A stretch of DNA of 64,000 bases, from assembly GCF_014633365.1 (NCBI RefSeq), contig NC_068346.1, positions 17,567,030 through 17,631,029 of the forward strand, in the 5' to 3' direction. The stretch is from Diospyros lotus (lineage: Eukaryota > Streptophyta > Magnoliopsida > Ericales > Ebenaceae). Position 1 is the stretch's first letter. Every line of letters starts with the position of its first letter. Below, in pieces: positions 1 to 11,931 of this stretch. A program made the translations under genes and the position numbers. Under the pieces are notes generated by a model that did no database searches, was not told the origin of the DNA, and saw nothing but the letters and a program-made list of their open reading frames with translations.

Positions 1-519
1 TAATAATTAGTTGCCAAGCAGTATTAAATAAATAATAATAAACTTCCTGATGACGTGACTTTCTAGAGCTTACCAAGACTTGAACCCTTTTCTTAGGCCA
101 AGTTTATTCCTACTCTAGTGGGTGACACCTTTAATTTTTATTTAACTAAGGGTAATCAATAAATAAATTTTTGAAAGCATACTATTGAACCTCAAAATTT
201 AATCGAAAATAAAAATTAATCTATATCTACCTATACATATATTTTTATTTAATTATGTTACATATAATAATCTATATAAGCATAATGTGTGGGGAGAATG
301 GGGGTTCTTATGCCACCCTCAATTCTCACACTAGTAGCTTTGCTCCCAGCTTTTGCCTTTGAGGGTGAGGCCTAAGCCTTGAGAAAGTGTACTCCCTTCT
401 CTATCTAATCATTTTGCTCCTCTTTGCATCAAATGCACGCTTCTATCTTGATGCATGGAGCAACATGAGCTCCTCCTTGTCCTACAGGTATATACTTTTA
501 ATTGGTAAATCTTGGTAGC
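1..519. other. AT-rich intergenic sequence
   Basis: No open frame, RNA gene or recognisable element end was found on either strand. It ends where an LTR-like TGTAACACCCC start appears. Confidence 0.5.
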
Positions 520-720
520 TGTAACACCCCAAATTTGTCTAGAATTTTGGGAATAAGTAATTATTGAGGAAAATAATTACCCAAAATTCAAAAGTGGCAA
601 ATTTGAAAAAACAAACCTTAGATTGGGAATCCTCGTATCAAATTCAATTCCATTTGTATATAACCCAATAGGTTTTGGAAGCAGTGGTTGAGATACAAAA
701 GGGATGCAAAATTTAAGGTG
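520..720 (+). repeat. Truncated 5' end of a gypsy-type LTR
   Basis: The stretch opens with TGTAACACCCC, the same kind of LTR start seen on the 2.3-3.0 kb solo LTRs elsewhere in this window. No matching end (GGTGTTACA) follows, so this is at most a decayed fragment and its right limit is a guess. Confidence 0.35.
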
Positions 721-1026
721 ATACTACAAGATATGCGAAATGAGGAATTTATTGCAAAAAACTTTTATTGGTAAATATTCAGATGAGAAGGAAAAGAGAA
801 AAATAAACATATATGTGTTTGTGTGTGTAGGAGCAATTATTTTAGAATAACGTGCATATATATGCACTTGCAAATATGTGACGATAAGGATATTTGCCAA
901 TTTAAAGTGTGCATATATATATATATATATGTAGCACAAGCCAAGGGGCAGCCTGTGTTGCTCCATGATAAGGATCTTTACCATTAATGCAATGGGAGTA
1001 CCGTAAGAATAGCAGCAACTAGTCTT

Positions 1027-1320
1027 TGAAAGTGTAGGCAAAAAGACATCTTGCCTCTTCAGATTATCCCCTCATTATAACCTCAAAATTTACAGTTTAT
1101 GAAAGAATACCTAAGGAAAGTATATACAAGAAACATCCTAATTACAGCTCATATACATTCACAATTATTTTAGATTGATTGCTTTGTTGTCTTCTTTGAT
1201 TACTGCCATAGAATTAGCCATTTACAGTCTTGCACCACTATGGTCAACCTTTCTATAATAACCATATATTTATAGCTGTAACAGCTGTCTTTCCTGCTAT
1301 TTTTACCTGAGATTCCAACA
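1027..1320 (-). repeat. Copia LTR remnant, minus strand
   Basis: Read on the minus strand, a purine tract (GGGGAG) is followed at 1320 by TGTTGGAATC, a usual copia LTR start, directly after an RNase H C-terminal coding remnant. The far end near 1027 ends in CA but is only a guess. A (TA)n tract lies just outside it (about 913-931). Confidence 0.5.
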
Positions 1321-1513
1321 CTCCCCTGCAAGATGATGTATGAATATCCTTCATTCCCATCTTGGATATCATAGTCATAATGTCCTTGCTGTGTAAAGCT
1401 TTGGTGAAGGCATCTGCCAGTTGATGCCTTGACTGAACAAATGGAATGCACAGTTGTCCATTGACTAGTTTCTTCTTTATGAAGTGTCTATCAATCTCAA
1501 TGTGTTTAATCCT
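1321..1513 (-). pseudogene. Copia polyprotein fragment, RNase H C-terminal end
   Basis: Minus-strand translation gives the end of a Ty1/copia RNase H domain: RIKHIEIDRHF, then the near-universal copia motif QLADAFTKAL, then a C-terminal tail before the polypurine tract and LTR. Only about 60 codons remain. The break at about 1,515 lies roughly 95 bp from the TATA box of the ARF locus. It is a relic of an element read towards lower coordinates. Confidence 0.8.
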
Positions 1514-1607
1514 CGACCAGCCGGGGGAGTATTAGTGAGAATCTGCTGAAACTATGAGATTGGTACCCCACTTTATAGGGTGATTGATAACTTGGGGTGA
1601 AGTTTAG

Positions 1608-1772
1608 TATAAAAGCAGAGATGGCTTCTCTTCATTCTCTTCTACATTTTCCAAGTGAGTGAACGACGAAGAACCAAGGCAGAGGAAGAGAAAGGAGGAG
1701 GAGGTTAAAGGCAGTGAGCTAAGGCAAAAATAGACAAGGACAAACATTAGCGAACTCAAACTCAAGGTAAGG
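1608..1772 (+). promoter_or_regulatory. TATA box and leader exon of the ARF locus
   Basis: TATAAAA at 1608-1614 is followed by a purine-rich leader that ends at a good donor (CAAG/gtaagg, about 1766-1772). Plant ARF genes commonly have an intron in the 5' UTR, so this fits an untranslated first exon. The leader holds a short upstream ORF from the ATG at 1621. The start site itself is inferred. Confidence 0.45.
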
Positions 1773-2904
1773 GTTTCTTGTCAAGTATAAAAATAGCATG
1801 TTGCACGATGAATACACTGTTGTGACATACTATCCATCTCAAGCATTAAATTTATTTATTTTTTGTTATATCAAAGAAAAATAGATTTTTCTTTCCATAT
1901 CATGAAACTATGACCATAGGTTTAGACACGAGGTATTCGAGAACAATACGTCTTTTTCCATAGGATGTGTCAGATGCATCCTGGACTAAATCTTGCAAGT
2001 TAGTCATTTGGTAAAAGTTATAAAGTGTTGTACCAATCTCTAGTCACTATCTAGCAAGAAATGTTTATGCTCATATCAGTGCAAGAGATGCTTAGCTTTC
2101 AGGAACCTTTAAGGTTCTGTCTTGTCTGTCTCTTGGACTGAAGTTGCTTTAAAATCACCTTGTTATTTGATCCACTTGGAATTCCTTTGTTGGCGCTTTT
2201 GAAATACAAACTTCCAAGCATCCTTAACATACAGGTGGCTATATAATTTTTATATTAGTTATTCTTACAGGGCATGATAGTATGTGGTTTTGCTGCTTAA
2301 ATTTGACACATCACATGTATATCCAATAGATGTTTCATCTTTGGAACTTATCCCAAGTGCATGTGGCTCCTTGCTTTGCAAGGATTAGTGGAGGGTTGTT
2401 CTTGTATGTATCCTTTCTCAGTTCTCTTGTTTTGAAAGCGGTCGCTTTCACAATTTGAACACATGACCTTTTAGTTAGAAAGGATTGACTTTATCGGTGT
2501 TACCAAGACTTGTCCTCTTTTATCTTTTGGAACTTATCAGAAGAGAAACATTTTGGGTTTACCTTGTCTTCAATTTTGTTGTGCTGAATATTTGAAGACC
2601 TATAAGCCAGATTGAACAGCTCTGTGAAAATTCCCTTTTGGTTTTTTGGCTTTGTTAAAAGATTCTTGCTCAAATCCGGGTTTGGTTGGTTAATTATTAT
2701 GTGTTCTTTGGTTGATTTGTTGGTTTAAACTTTTTGGAAGATCAATGTGGATAGCCTTTTAAACCATTTTAAGTTTTGAATCATCCATATCTTACCAGCA
2801 GATTTTTCTACACAAATGCATTTCTTTTGAGTAGAATTATAATCTTATTTGGATTCATAATAGAGGATTATGGTTGCCTGAGTAAGTATGGTGATTATTT
2901 GCAG

Positions 2905-4515
<1,611 letters not shown>

Positions 4516-4658
4516 GGTAATGGAGTGTGTTCTTGCGGGCCGGGGCTGATCCTGATCCTGGATGCAGGGTGGTCTTTATCTAGTAGTCTCTTTTTGTTCC
4601 CTTATTCTGTCATATGGCTTGTGGTTATGAATTCAAATTTGTTTCTTTTATCCTCCTC

Positions 4659-4659
<1 letters not shown>

Positions 4660-4697
<38 letters not shown>
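4660..4697. repeat. 38-base poly-C run in the ARF 3' UTR region
   Basis: An uninterrupted run of 38 C follows a pyrimidine stretch and is followed by a T run, about 145 bp after the stop codon. Exact length in such homopolymers is unreliable in many assemblies. Confidence 0.9.
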
Positions 4698-4829
4698 TTT
4701 TTTTTCCCTTTTTGGGTCAAATTGCGTTTACTTTTCGTTTAGGATGTGCAATGGCTATGGTAATTGAATGGTGGGATATATGTAATTTGGAAATGGCGTT
4801 TAGATTCTAATATAATGCTTTTATAAATT

Positions 4830-6069
4830 TTGGGACTAATAATGCCGCCTTGTGTGACATGTTTTGGTGTATCTATTGCAATGTGGTTGCCTTAACCGTG
4901 AAAAGACCCTCTTACCCCATGTTTTCTATAGCTGCTGTCTGCTGGCAAACATAAGGTCCATCAGGGAATGATTTCTGGAACCAACTTGTTAACTAACCAT
5001 TAAAGCACACGAAGAACAGTTGGACCAAATGCACAATTAAGCAACTCATATTTGAAAGAAAACCACTATCATAATATTCATCAGGTTTTTCTACGATCAT
5101 CATTTTTCTCTTCGAGCCCAGCCAACCACCACCAATAAAAGGCCAAGGAAAATGATGAAGAAAGTTGGGGAAAAAAATGTAGTAATAATAATAATAATAA
5201 TAATAATAATTATTATTATTATTATAGGTGGACTCCCTTTGTTATTATATTAAGTGGCGAGAAAGAGATGATAGTAACTCCCCCGGAGAATAATAAGAGG
5301 CTAAGGCTGGGTTTGAGGTTTCAAACCACAGATTGGTTTTTGTTGGGATTGCTACTTCACCAATCAATGCCCACCCCCCAACTTGTAGTGCTGCGTGTGG
5401 TATGCATAGTACTAACACATTTGAGTTTGAGGGGATAAAATTGATGGGCGTCCCAGCCATTGCCACGATTCGTTTTTGGTCCACAAAGGGCATGTGGGCA
5501 AGCTTCTGACCCAAAATATCCACGTATAAGTACAACCCTACACATGTAATTAATAATCTTTTTTTTTTCTTTTAGTTTTTTCTCCATTAGTAAAAGAAAC
5601 GAGATGAAGATGGAAAATGATGTCTTCTTAAAAATATACCACACACTACACTAATATATGATAGTAACTTTTTTTTTGAATTTTTTTTTTTATAATTGTG
5701 AATTATTTACGTAATGGGTGTTTTCCATCTGAATACATTATCATTAATGAGTTGTATCATTTTGTGTAAAAATTACGTGTAAAGTTTAATTTTTTTGTTT
5801 ATTTTTGTCATATATAACATCATTTCCAATATTCTTAATTCTGAGTCCCGAAGGAAGCCATGTACGGAAAGTGAAGCAATCATGAGCTTTGGGAGTTCTG
5901 GTGAATTCCACGATTGGGTAGAAGATATCAGTAATAAATAACGATAATGGGAGAGCTTTAATAGGGGCACAAGAACAAAGATATATATATATATATATAT
6001 ATGTATAGTGTCCTAATCAAGACATACGAGTGTCCATCCATGTTGTAGAAGGACCACTTCCCCTGCCAC

Positions 6070-6103
<34 letters not shown>

Positions 6104-6900
6104 AGTGAAACACTGAGCCTGGACCTCTTCTTTCTTGTCTATATATGTGTGTGTGTTTGAGGGATGGAAGAGATTCAGTTTTCTGAGGGGCTACCATCTG
6201 TCAAATTTGTACTTCTCCATGTGTCATTGCATGAAAAAATATGCACATGAATGATTGTGTTGTTTGATCAACATCGATCTCTTCATGCATGGCTTTCACC
6301 CTCCTAAGAATATGCCCATATATATGCTAATGGAATAAATCTAATCTATACATAATATATATATATGAAATATTCCATTACCGTATTTGAACTAATTGAT
6401 GTCTGTAATTGATGATTAATCAGTAGTTGATATAATTCATATAAAATTCACAAAATAAGTTTTTTTTTTTTAAAAAAAAAAAAATAGGGTTTCCCCTTGT
6501 TTTAGACACGACGTTTTCAAATTGAGAGATCAAAGTTGAGGGGCGATGTCTCAGAGTCTGCAGCGATCTTCGTACACTCAGGCACATGCATTTATAATCA
6601 TAATGTTTGTTGTAATAATATGGCTCGCTACAGCCTTCTATATATAATTAACAGTCATCCTAAATTTAAACTAGTAATTAGCAGTCGTGCAGGGTGGGGT
6701 CATAAAAGTTGGCTTTACTACACAATGCAAGTTTTGTTTATGGCAGCTGCAGCAGCAAGACATGGTAAGTGAGTGGACGGCTAGCAAAACAAAACAATTA
6801 ATTGGCCTTTTACTGGTCGATTTGCAAATTGTCAATCGTCTCTTCACTGATAATTTTAAACTAGTTTTTTTTTGCAACCATTAAATGATTCCAAGGGTTT
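4830..6900. repeat. Intergenic region with microsatellites
   Basis: No gene was recognised. Simple repeats include (TAA)n running into (TTA)n at about 5178-5225, (TA)n at 5981-6002, (GA)n at 6071-6101, and a T-run next to an A-run at about 6461-6484. Small ORFs around 5,245-5,640 and 6,536-6,884 overlap each other in several frames and show no family features. Confidence 0.6.
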
Positions 6901-7475
6901 TTGTAATGGCTCTTTACTTTAAAGCACGGGAGAAAGCTATAAATGCTAGTCCAAGGTGCACTAGAGAGATTGATCAAAGTGATAGAAGGTTACAAGTGAT
7001 TGTTCTTCTTACTAGTTTTGTATTTTCAATATTTCTCTCAACCAAGTCTATTTATCTTTTGTAATATCTTGTTAAAGACTTATTGTATATTTTAGAGATA
7101 TCTTTATAACTGAATGTCAACTCTCATATCATTCTCTTCATAAATTGTGTTTATTTCCTAACGGTTGTATTAGAGGGCCTACTTGGGTATAAGTAGGAGG
7201 TTGTAAATTCCTAACAATTTTGTTAGAGTTTACTTAGTTAAGTAGGAAGTTATAATGGATTTGAAATCTCTAGTATGGAGCTAGAGTAGTGGAGTAAGTT
7301 AGGTTGAGCTGAACTACTCTAAATTTTTTATGTATCTTTGATTTGTATTTTCTTGTTCTTAATTCATTATTTTGATATTTTTCTTTAAAATTTTTACAAA
7401 CTTTTAAAATTTATAAATGCCCAATTCACCTTCCTCTTGGGTGTAAGGTACCATTAGATTACACAAAACTAACAA
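6901..7475 (+). repeat. Old copia-type LTR remnant with primer-binding-site-like end
   Basis: The 3' part ends CTCTTGGGTGTAAGG...CTAACA and is followed by TGATATCAGAGC, one mismatch from the usual initiator-Met-tRNA primer site TGGTATCAGAGC. Related sequence recurs at about 18,490-18,875 (+) and inverted at 7,546-8,050. The left limit is unclear. Confidence 0.5.
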
Positions 7476-7545
7476 TTGATATCAGAGCTTGATCACCTTT
7501 ATTTTTATTTTTCACAGGTTTAATTGATAGGTTTGAAATGCTATG

Positions 7546-8050
7546 GCACATACCCAAGAGGAGAGGGTGAATTGGGTGATTTAAAATTTAGTTTGAAACT
7601 TGAAATCCTTTCAATGAAGAATAAAAATTCAATTCAAGTGAGGATTAATGAAATGCTTGAAATGCATAAGTAAGAGATGAACAGAAGGATTTATAATGGT
7701 TCAGTTTAAACCAAATCTAATCCACTACTTTAACTACTCACTAAGAATTTTATAAACTAATCCACTATAACCTCATACTTGAACTCAAGTAGACCCTCTA
7801 GTCTAAGACTAGAAAATATAACATTCTACTTACACAAGTAGGCCCTCTAGCTATACAAGTTAGGAAATATAAGAAATGTTTAATAGAAAAAAAAAAATCT
7901 AAGAGATGAATCTCATAATTACAAAAATCTCTCAAATAAAAACAAAAAGACTTGAATGATAAAAAACAAATTAAGATCAAAACTTTTGAAAGAAAAGATT
8001 GAAGCACAAATACAATTGAGATGATATAAATAATCTCCAAGCTCTCTTCA
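7546..8050 (-). repeat. Inverted copy of the neighbouring LTR remnant
   Basis: CCCAAGAGGAGAGGGTGAAT here is close to the reverse complement of the end of the 6,901-7,475 LTR. The resemblance continues through the line about GTAGACCCTCTAG. The two copies point towards each other across about 70 bp. Confidence 0.5.
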
Positions 8051-8149
8051 CTTCATTCTTATCCATTAGTCTTTTCAAGATTATCATTGACTTGTATTTA
8101 TAAGTGTCCAAAGAGCTTCATTATAGTCGTTAGAGTATGAAAACTAGTC

Positions 8150-8480
8150 GTTGGAGGCTTTCAACGACTAATTTAGTCGACAGATTAATTTTAAAGCTTC
8201 TGTTAATCGACAAATTGAATGCATTAGTCGATAGATTCAAGGGTTAAATGATAGATCAAGGAAAAACTTCAAAACATTTGAAATTACCATTATGTTAGTC
8301 GATAGATGGAATGAGTTAGTTGACACATTAAAGGAGTTAGTCGATATATCTAAGGAGTTAGTTAACAAATGAAATGAGTTAGTCGACAGATTAAGGAAAA
8401 ACTTCAAAATGTTAGAAATTATCATTCTGTTAGTCAATAGATGGAATGAGTTAGTTGACAGATGCAATAGAAAATTTTCA
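8150..8480. repeat. Degenerate minisatellite with TTAGTCGACAGAT-like units
   Basis: About a dozen degenerate units of the form GAGTTAGTCGAYAGAT occur, partly within a higher-order repeat (GGAAAAACTTCAAAA appears twice). On the minus strand it reads as an STNSFHL repeat peptide, which is a by-product of the DNA repeat. Confidence 0.7.
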
Positions 8481-8750
8481 ATATAGTTGACATATGATTG
8501 GTTTTTCCTTGAAAATTCTTTCATTTTTGATCAAATAAAAACATAATATTCCAAATGTCATTAAGAGATTTATCACAATATTTTTAACATTGGAATGCAA
8601 GATGAAATTTATTTTAATTTTGATGCTTAATAGATCATATAAAAGTAATTTGGAGCACCAAGATAATAACCATTGATAAAATAATTTCATTGATTTTTAT
8701 CATCAAAGATATATCAAAGACAAAATATCAATCTATCAAGAACATAAAGA

Positions 8751-9579
8751 TGTTTTTTGTTTCCTAATGAGGCCCAAGGTTATAACGAAGATTCGGGTTT
8801 ATCTTTATAGGCTTCGGCTCGAGATTGAAGTATAGTCCAAATATACCACCCATTGGCAGCCCATTAAAGAAGTCGAGCCATAAGCCCTTAATTAAGTCTT
8901 TGGAGGAGAAATGGGCTGAGCTCATTTGCTCAAGGCTTAAAGAAGCCTAAGCCCAAGCCAAATTACTCCCCAGCCGTGCCCTAGCACAGTCATATAAAAT
9001 GCCCTTTCTGCTTTCTTGTTGCCCTTATTTGACGGCTGATTCTCTCTCTCTCTCTCTTTGCTCACCCGATTGCTTTCCTTGTAAGGCCGATCCGATGTGT
9101 TCCCCCTTCTATCTCAATCTGATCCGTCTTTCCTTGTCGATGTTCGTGTCTTTCCTTGTGGATGACTTGGACAATCTGTGGGGGTTCTCTATTAATCAAT
9201 TTCGATGGCCTTCTTTTGAAGGTAAGCTTTCAGTCACTTCTCTTGAGTCCCATATCTTCGTGATTGTTCTTGTTCCTTGGTGTATCTTGTTGTGAACGTA
9301 ACCTGTGTGGTTTTGGGTAAGAGATTTGGTGTTCTGGCCAAGAGGATTTGGACTCCGATTTGGGGGTTCTCTGGCTTGGTTCTTGTGTGCTTCCGTGAGG
9401 CTTGGTGTCCCTATTTTTTGAGTTATCTAGGTGGTACAAACTGGACAAATCTAGATCTGAGCCTTGAAAAGATATTTTACAGGGAGTTCTCTTTGTGATC
9501 TTGATTGTTTCGATATTCTTTTAGGTTTTACTTGTATTTTATTCCAACCCTATGTTTTGGTAAGTGTTCTTTTGCAACA
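8751..9579 (+). repeat. 5' LTR of the Tork-like element
   Basis: It matches the 3' LTR throughout, e.g. AATGAGGCCCAAGG near the start and TTTTGCAACA at the end. A TATA box (TATAAAA, 8993-8999) is followed by a pyrimidine-rich stretch. The first few bases differ from the 3' LTR (TGTTTTTTG against TGTTATTTTTTG). Confidence 0.85.
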
Positions 9580-9581
9580 AA

Positions 9582-9593
9582 TGGTATCAGAGC
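9582..9593 (+). other. Primer binding site (initiator Met tRNA)
   Basis: TGGTATCAGAGC lies two bases after the 5' LTR. This is the standard plant copia site complementary to the 3' end of initiator methionine tRNA. Confidence 0.85.
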
Positions 9594-10236
9594 CTCGTGT
9601 GGCTCCTGGGTTGTGCAAAATCAAAACCTAATCGAAAAATCCCTCTGGTTTTCTCAATAGATTTACACGGTAAGTGGTTCTAGGGTTTATGTTGGAACTT
9701 GAATCGTTTAACTCCTATTGCTTTGTGCAGTGAGTGATTTGGGGTAAACCAACCCTAGATCCGTGATCGTTCGTTCGGGTAGCTTCGCTCTGACTGGCAC
9801 GTGCCAATCTACTCTCCGGCCGGTGACGGCGCGTGTAGTTGGCAGACTTTGGCCCGTGAAGGCCGGCAAGTTTGCGAGACCCGACCTGGTTTCATAGAAT
9901 GAGATCTAGCTCGGTAAATTTTGTATCAGCTTGTTTGAGTTGTTTGTCCTGCAATTACTGTTCTCTAATTTTTTTTTTTTTGCACCGATATATACTTTGT
10001 TGAGTGCATCTTGATAATCTGGTGTGTGTGATATCAGTTATTTGGCTATGTGCAAAACAGGTTTAGAATACTGTTTACTTTGTAAATCAGTTTTCTCTAT
10101 CCCTGTTTAGTCCTGTTCCGGTTCTATTTATTATCCCTCTATGAATCTGCTGCCTGAGTTAAATATTTAAAACTGTGTGTTTGCATCAATTTAATTAGGC
10201 TGCATATTCTGTGTGAAATTCATATACTTAGTGAAT

Positions 10237-10989
10237 ATGACCACACACTTCGAATTGGGGGTTTTCAATGGGAAGGGGGACTTTTCTATTTGGCAACAAA
10301 AAATGAAGGGAATTTTAGTATAATAGAAAGTATCTAAGGCCATAGATGGTAAATACCCTAAAGGTACTAAAGAAGAACAAAAACTAGAAGCTGATGAATT
10401 GGCATATACTTCTATAATCTTACATTTTTTTGATTATGTGTTAAGAAAAGTAGGAAAACTTGACACAACTAAAGAACTATGGGAAAAACTGAAAAAATTA
10501 TATGTGAAAAAATCCACACCAAATAAACTTTATTTGTTAGAGAATTTTTTCAGTTTTAAGATTGACCTCTCTAAGGATCTAGATGACAACTTAGATATCT
10601 TCAACAAATTAGTTCAAGATATCACTAATTGTTGTGAAACAGTATATGAAGAATATAAGGCTTTGATTTTATTAAATGTTATTCCTGATAACTATAAAGA
10701 GGTTAAAAATGCCATTAAGTATGGTAGGGATACCTTAACACCAGAAATTGTCATAGATTCTTTAAGAAGTAAAGAAATGGAACTTAAACATGAGAAAAGA
10801 CATGGTGAGATCCATATGATTAGAGGTAGGTCCCAATCTAAGAATCAAGAGGGAGATGGTAAGAAAAATGGTAGAAATAGGTCCAAATCCAAAAATCAAG
10901 GGAAGGGTAAAAAATGCTATGGGTGTGGTAATATTGGACACTTTATTAAAGATTGTTATGTAGAAAAAAATAAAAAAATAAAAAAATAA
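10237..10989 (+). pseudogene. gag: gag of the Tork-like element, interrupted
   Basis: The frame opens at the ATG at 10237, has two adjacent stops at 10321-10326 (TAA TAG, apparently from two Gln codons), then stays open to 10989. The long open part (196 codons from 10399) is a copia capsid region. It ends with a basic tail and a CCHC zinc knuckle, CYGCGNIGHFIKDC, for RNA binding. Pol follows in a different frame. Between LTR and gag (9594-10236) lies an untranslated leader without other features. Confidence 0.85.
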
Positions 10990-10999
10990 AGAAAAAGGT

Positions 11000-11931
11000 A
11001 AGGATCAAGAAGAGGCTAATATAGTAACCTCATATGACCCTAGTGAAGTATACTTGCTCTTAGATTTTTACTCCACTGAAATAAATGTTGCATCTAGGTC
11101 AAACATGCATAAATGGATCTTAGATTCAGGTGCATCTTTTCATGTTACATCACAAAAATATTGGTTTGAAAATCTGCATGAATCTAAAGGTGGCCATGCC
11201 ATAGTGTGCAACAACCTAGCATATAAGATCATTGCGGTAAGAGACATCTCTATTAAGTTAGACATTGGTTATGTCTTAAAATTAAAAGATGTCAGGTATA
11301 TACTCGAAATGACTAGGAATTTAATTTCAGTGGGAGAGTTAGAAAATAGTGGCCTTACTGAAAAAAATGAAAATGGAGTGTTAAAAATGTTTAAAGGAGC
11401 AATGGTAGTCTGTAAGGGGGTAAGGAGAAATGAGATTTATTTATTAAATGCTAAGGTAATTAATAATCTAGGATCCCATGTTGCATCAACCAATCAGAAT
11501 GCCACCATCAAGTGGCATAATAGGTTAGCTCATGTGAGTGTTAAAGGGTTTAAGTTGCTAAGTGATAAGGGTGCATTTGGTAAAGACTTTGTGTCCGATA
11601 TCCCTTTCTGTGATCATTGTGTTCTTGGAAAACATCATAGGTTGTCTTTCTCCTATAATGTCCATAGAGCTTCCTTTAGAACTCTAGAATATATTCATTC
11701 AGATCTATGGGGGGCAACATCGAATCCCACTTCAGGTGGTAATAGGTATTTTATGTCCATAATTGATGATTACTCTAGGAGGGTTTGGGTTATCCTCTTA
11801 AAAGATAAGTCTGAAACTTTTAAATGTTTTAAAAATTGGAAAACTCAAATAGAGAATCAAACAGACAAGAAGATAAAATACCTTAGGAATGACAATGGTC
11901 AGAATTTTGTAATTCTAATTTTGACAATTTG
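11000..11931 (+). pseudogene. pol: pol, 5' part: protease and integrase N-terminal half
   Basis: The protease motif ILDSGASFHVT is intact at about 11,120. The integrase HHCC zinc region follows (WHNRLAHVS... FCDHCVLGKH), then the first catalytic Asp in HSDLWG and the second in RNDNGQ. Reading stops where the solo LTR entered at 11,932. The third catalytic residue lies beyond the insertion, from 14,902. Confidence 0.85.

Noticed and set aside
724..1041. Minus-strand ORF of 105 codons
   Set aside because: It crosses a (TA)n tract and an LTR edge, with no family resemblance.
8150..8480. CRISPR-like array
   Set aside because: Units are degenerate and without constant spacers, and the genome is plant nuclear.
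8237..8524. Repeat protein with STNSFHL units on the minus strand
   Set aside because: It is the translation of the TTAGTCGAC minisatellite, with no start context and no flanking gene.
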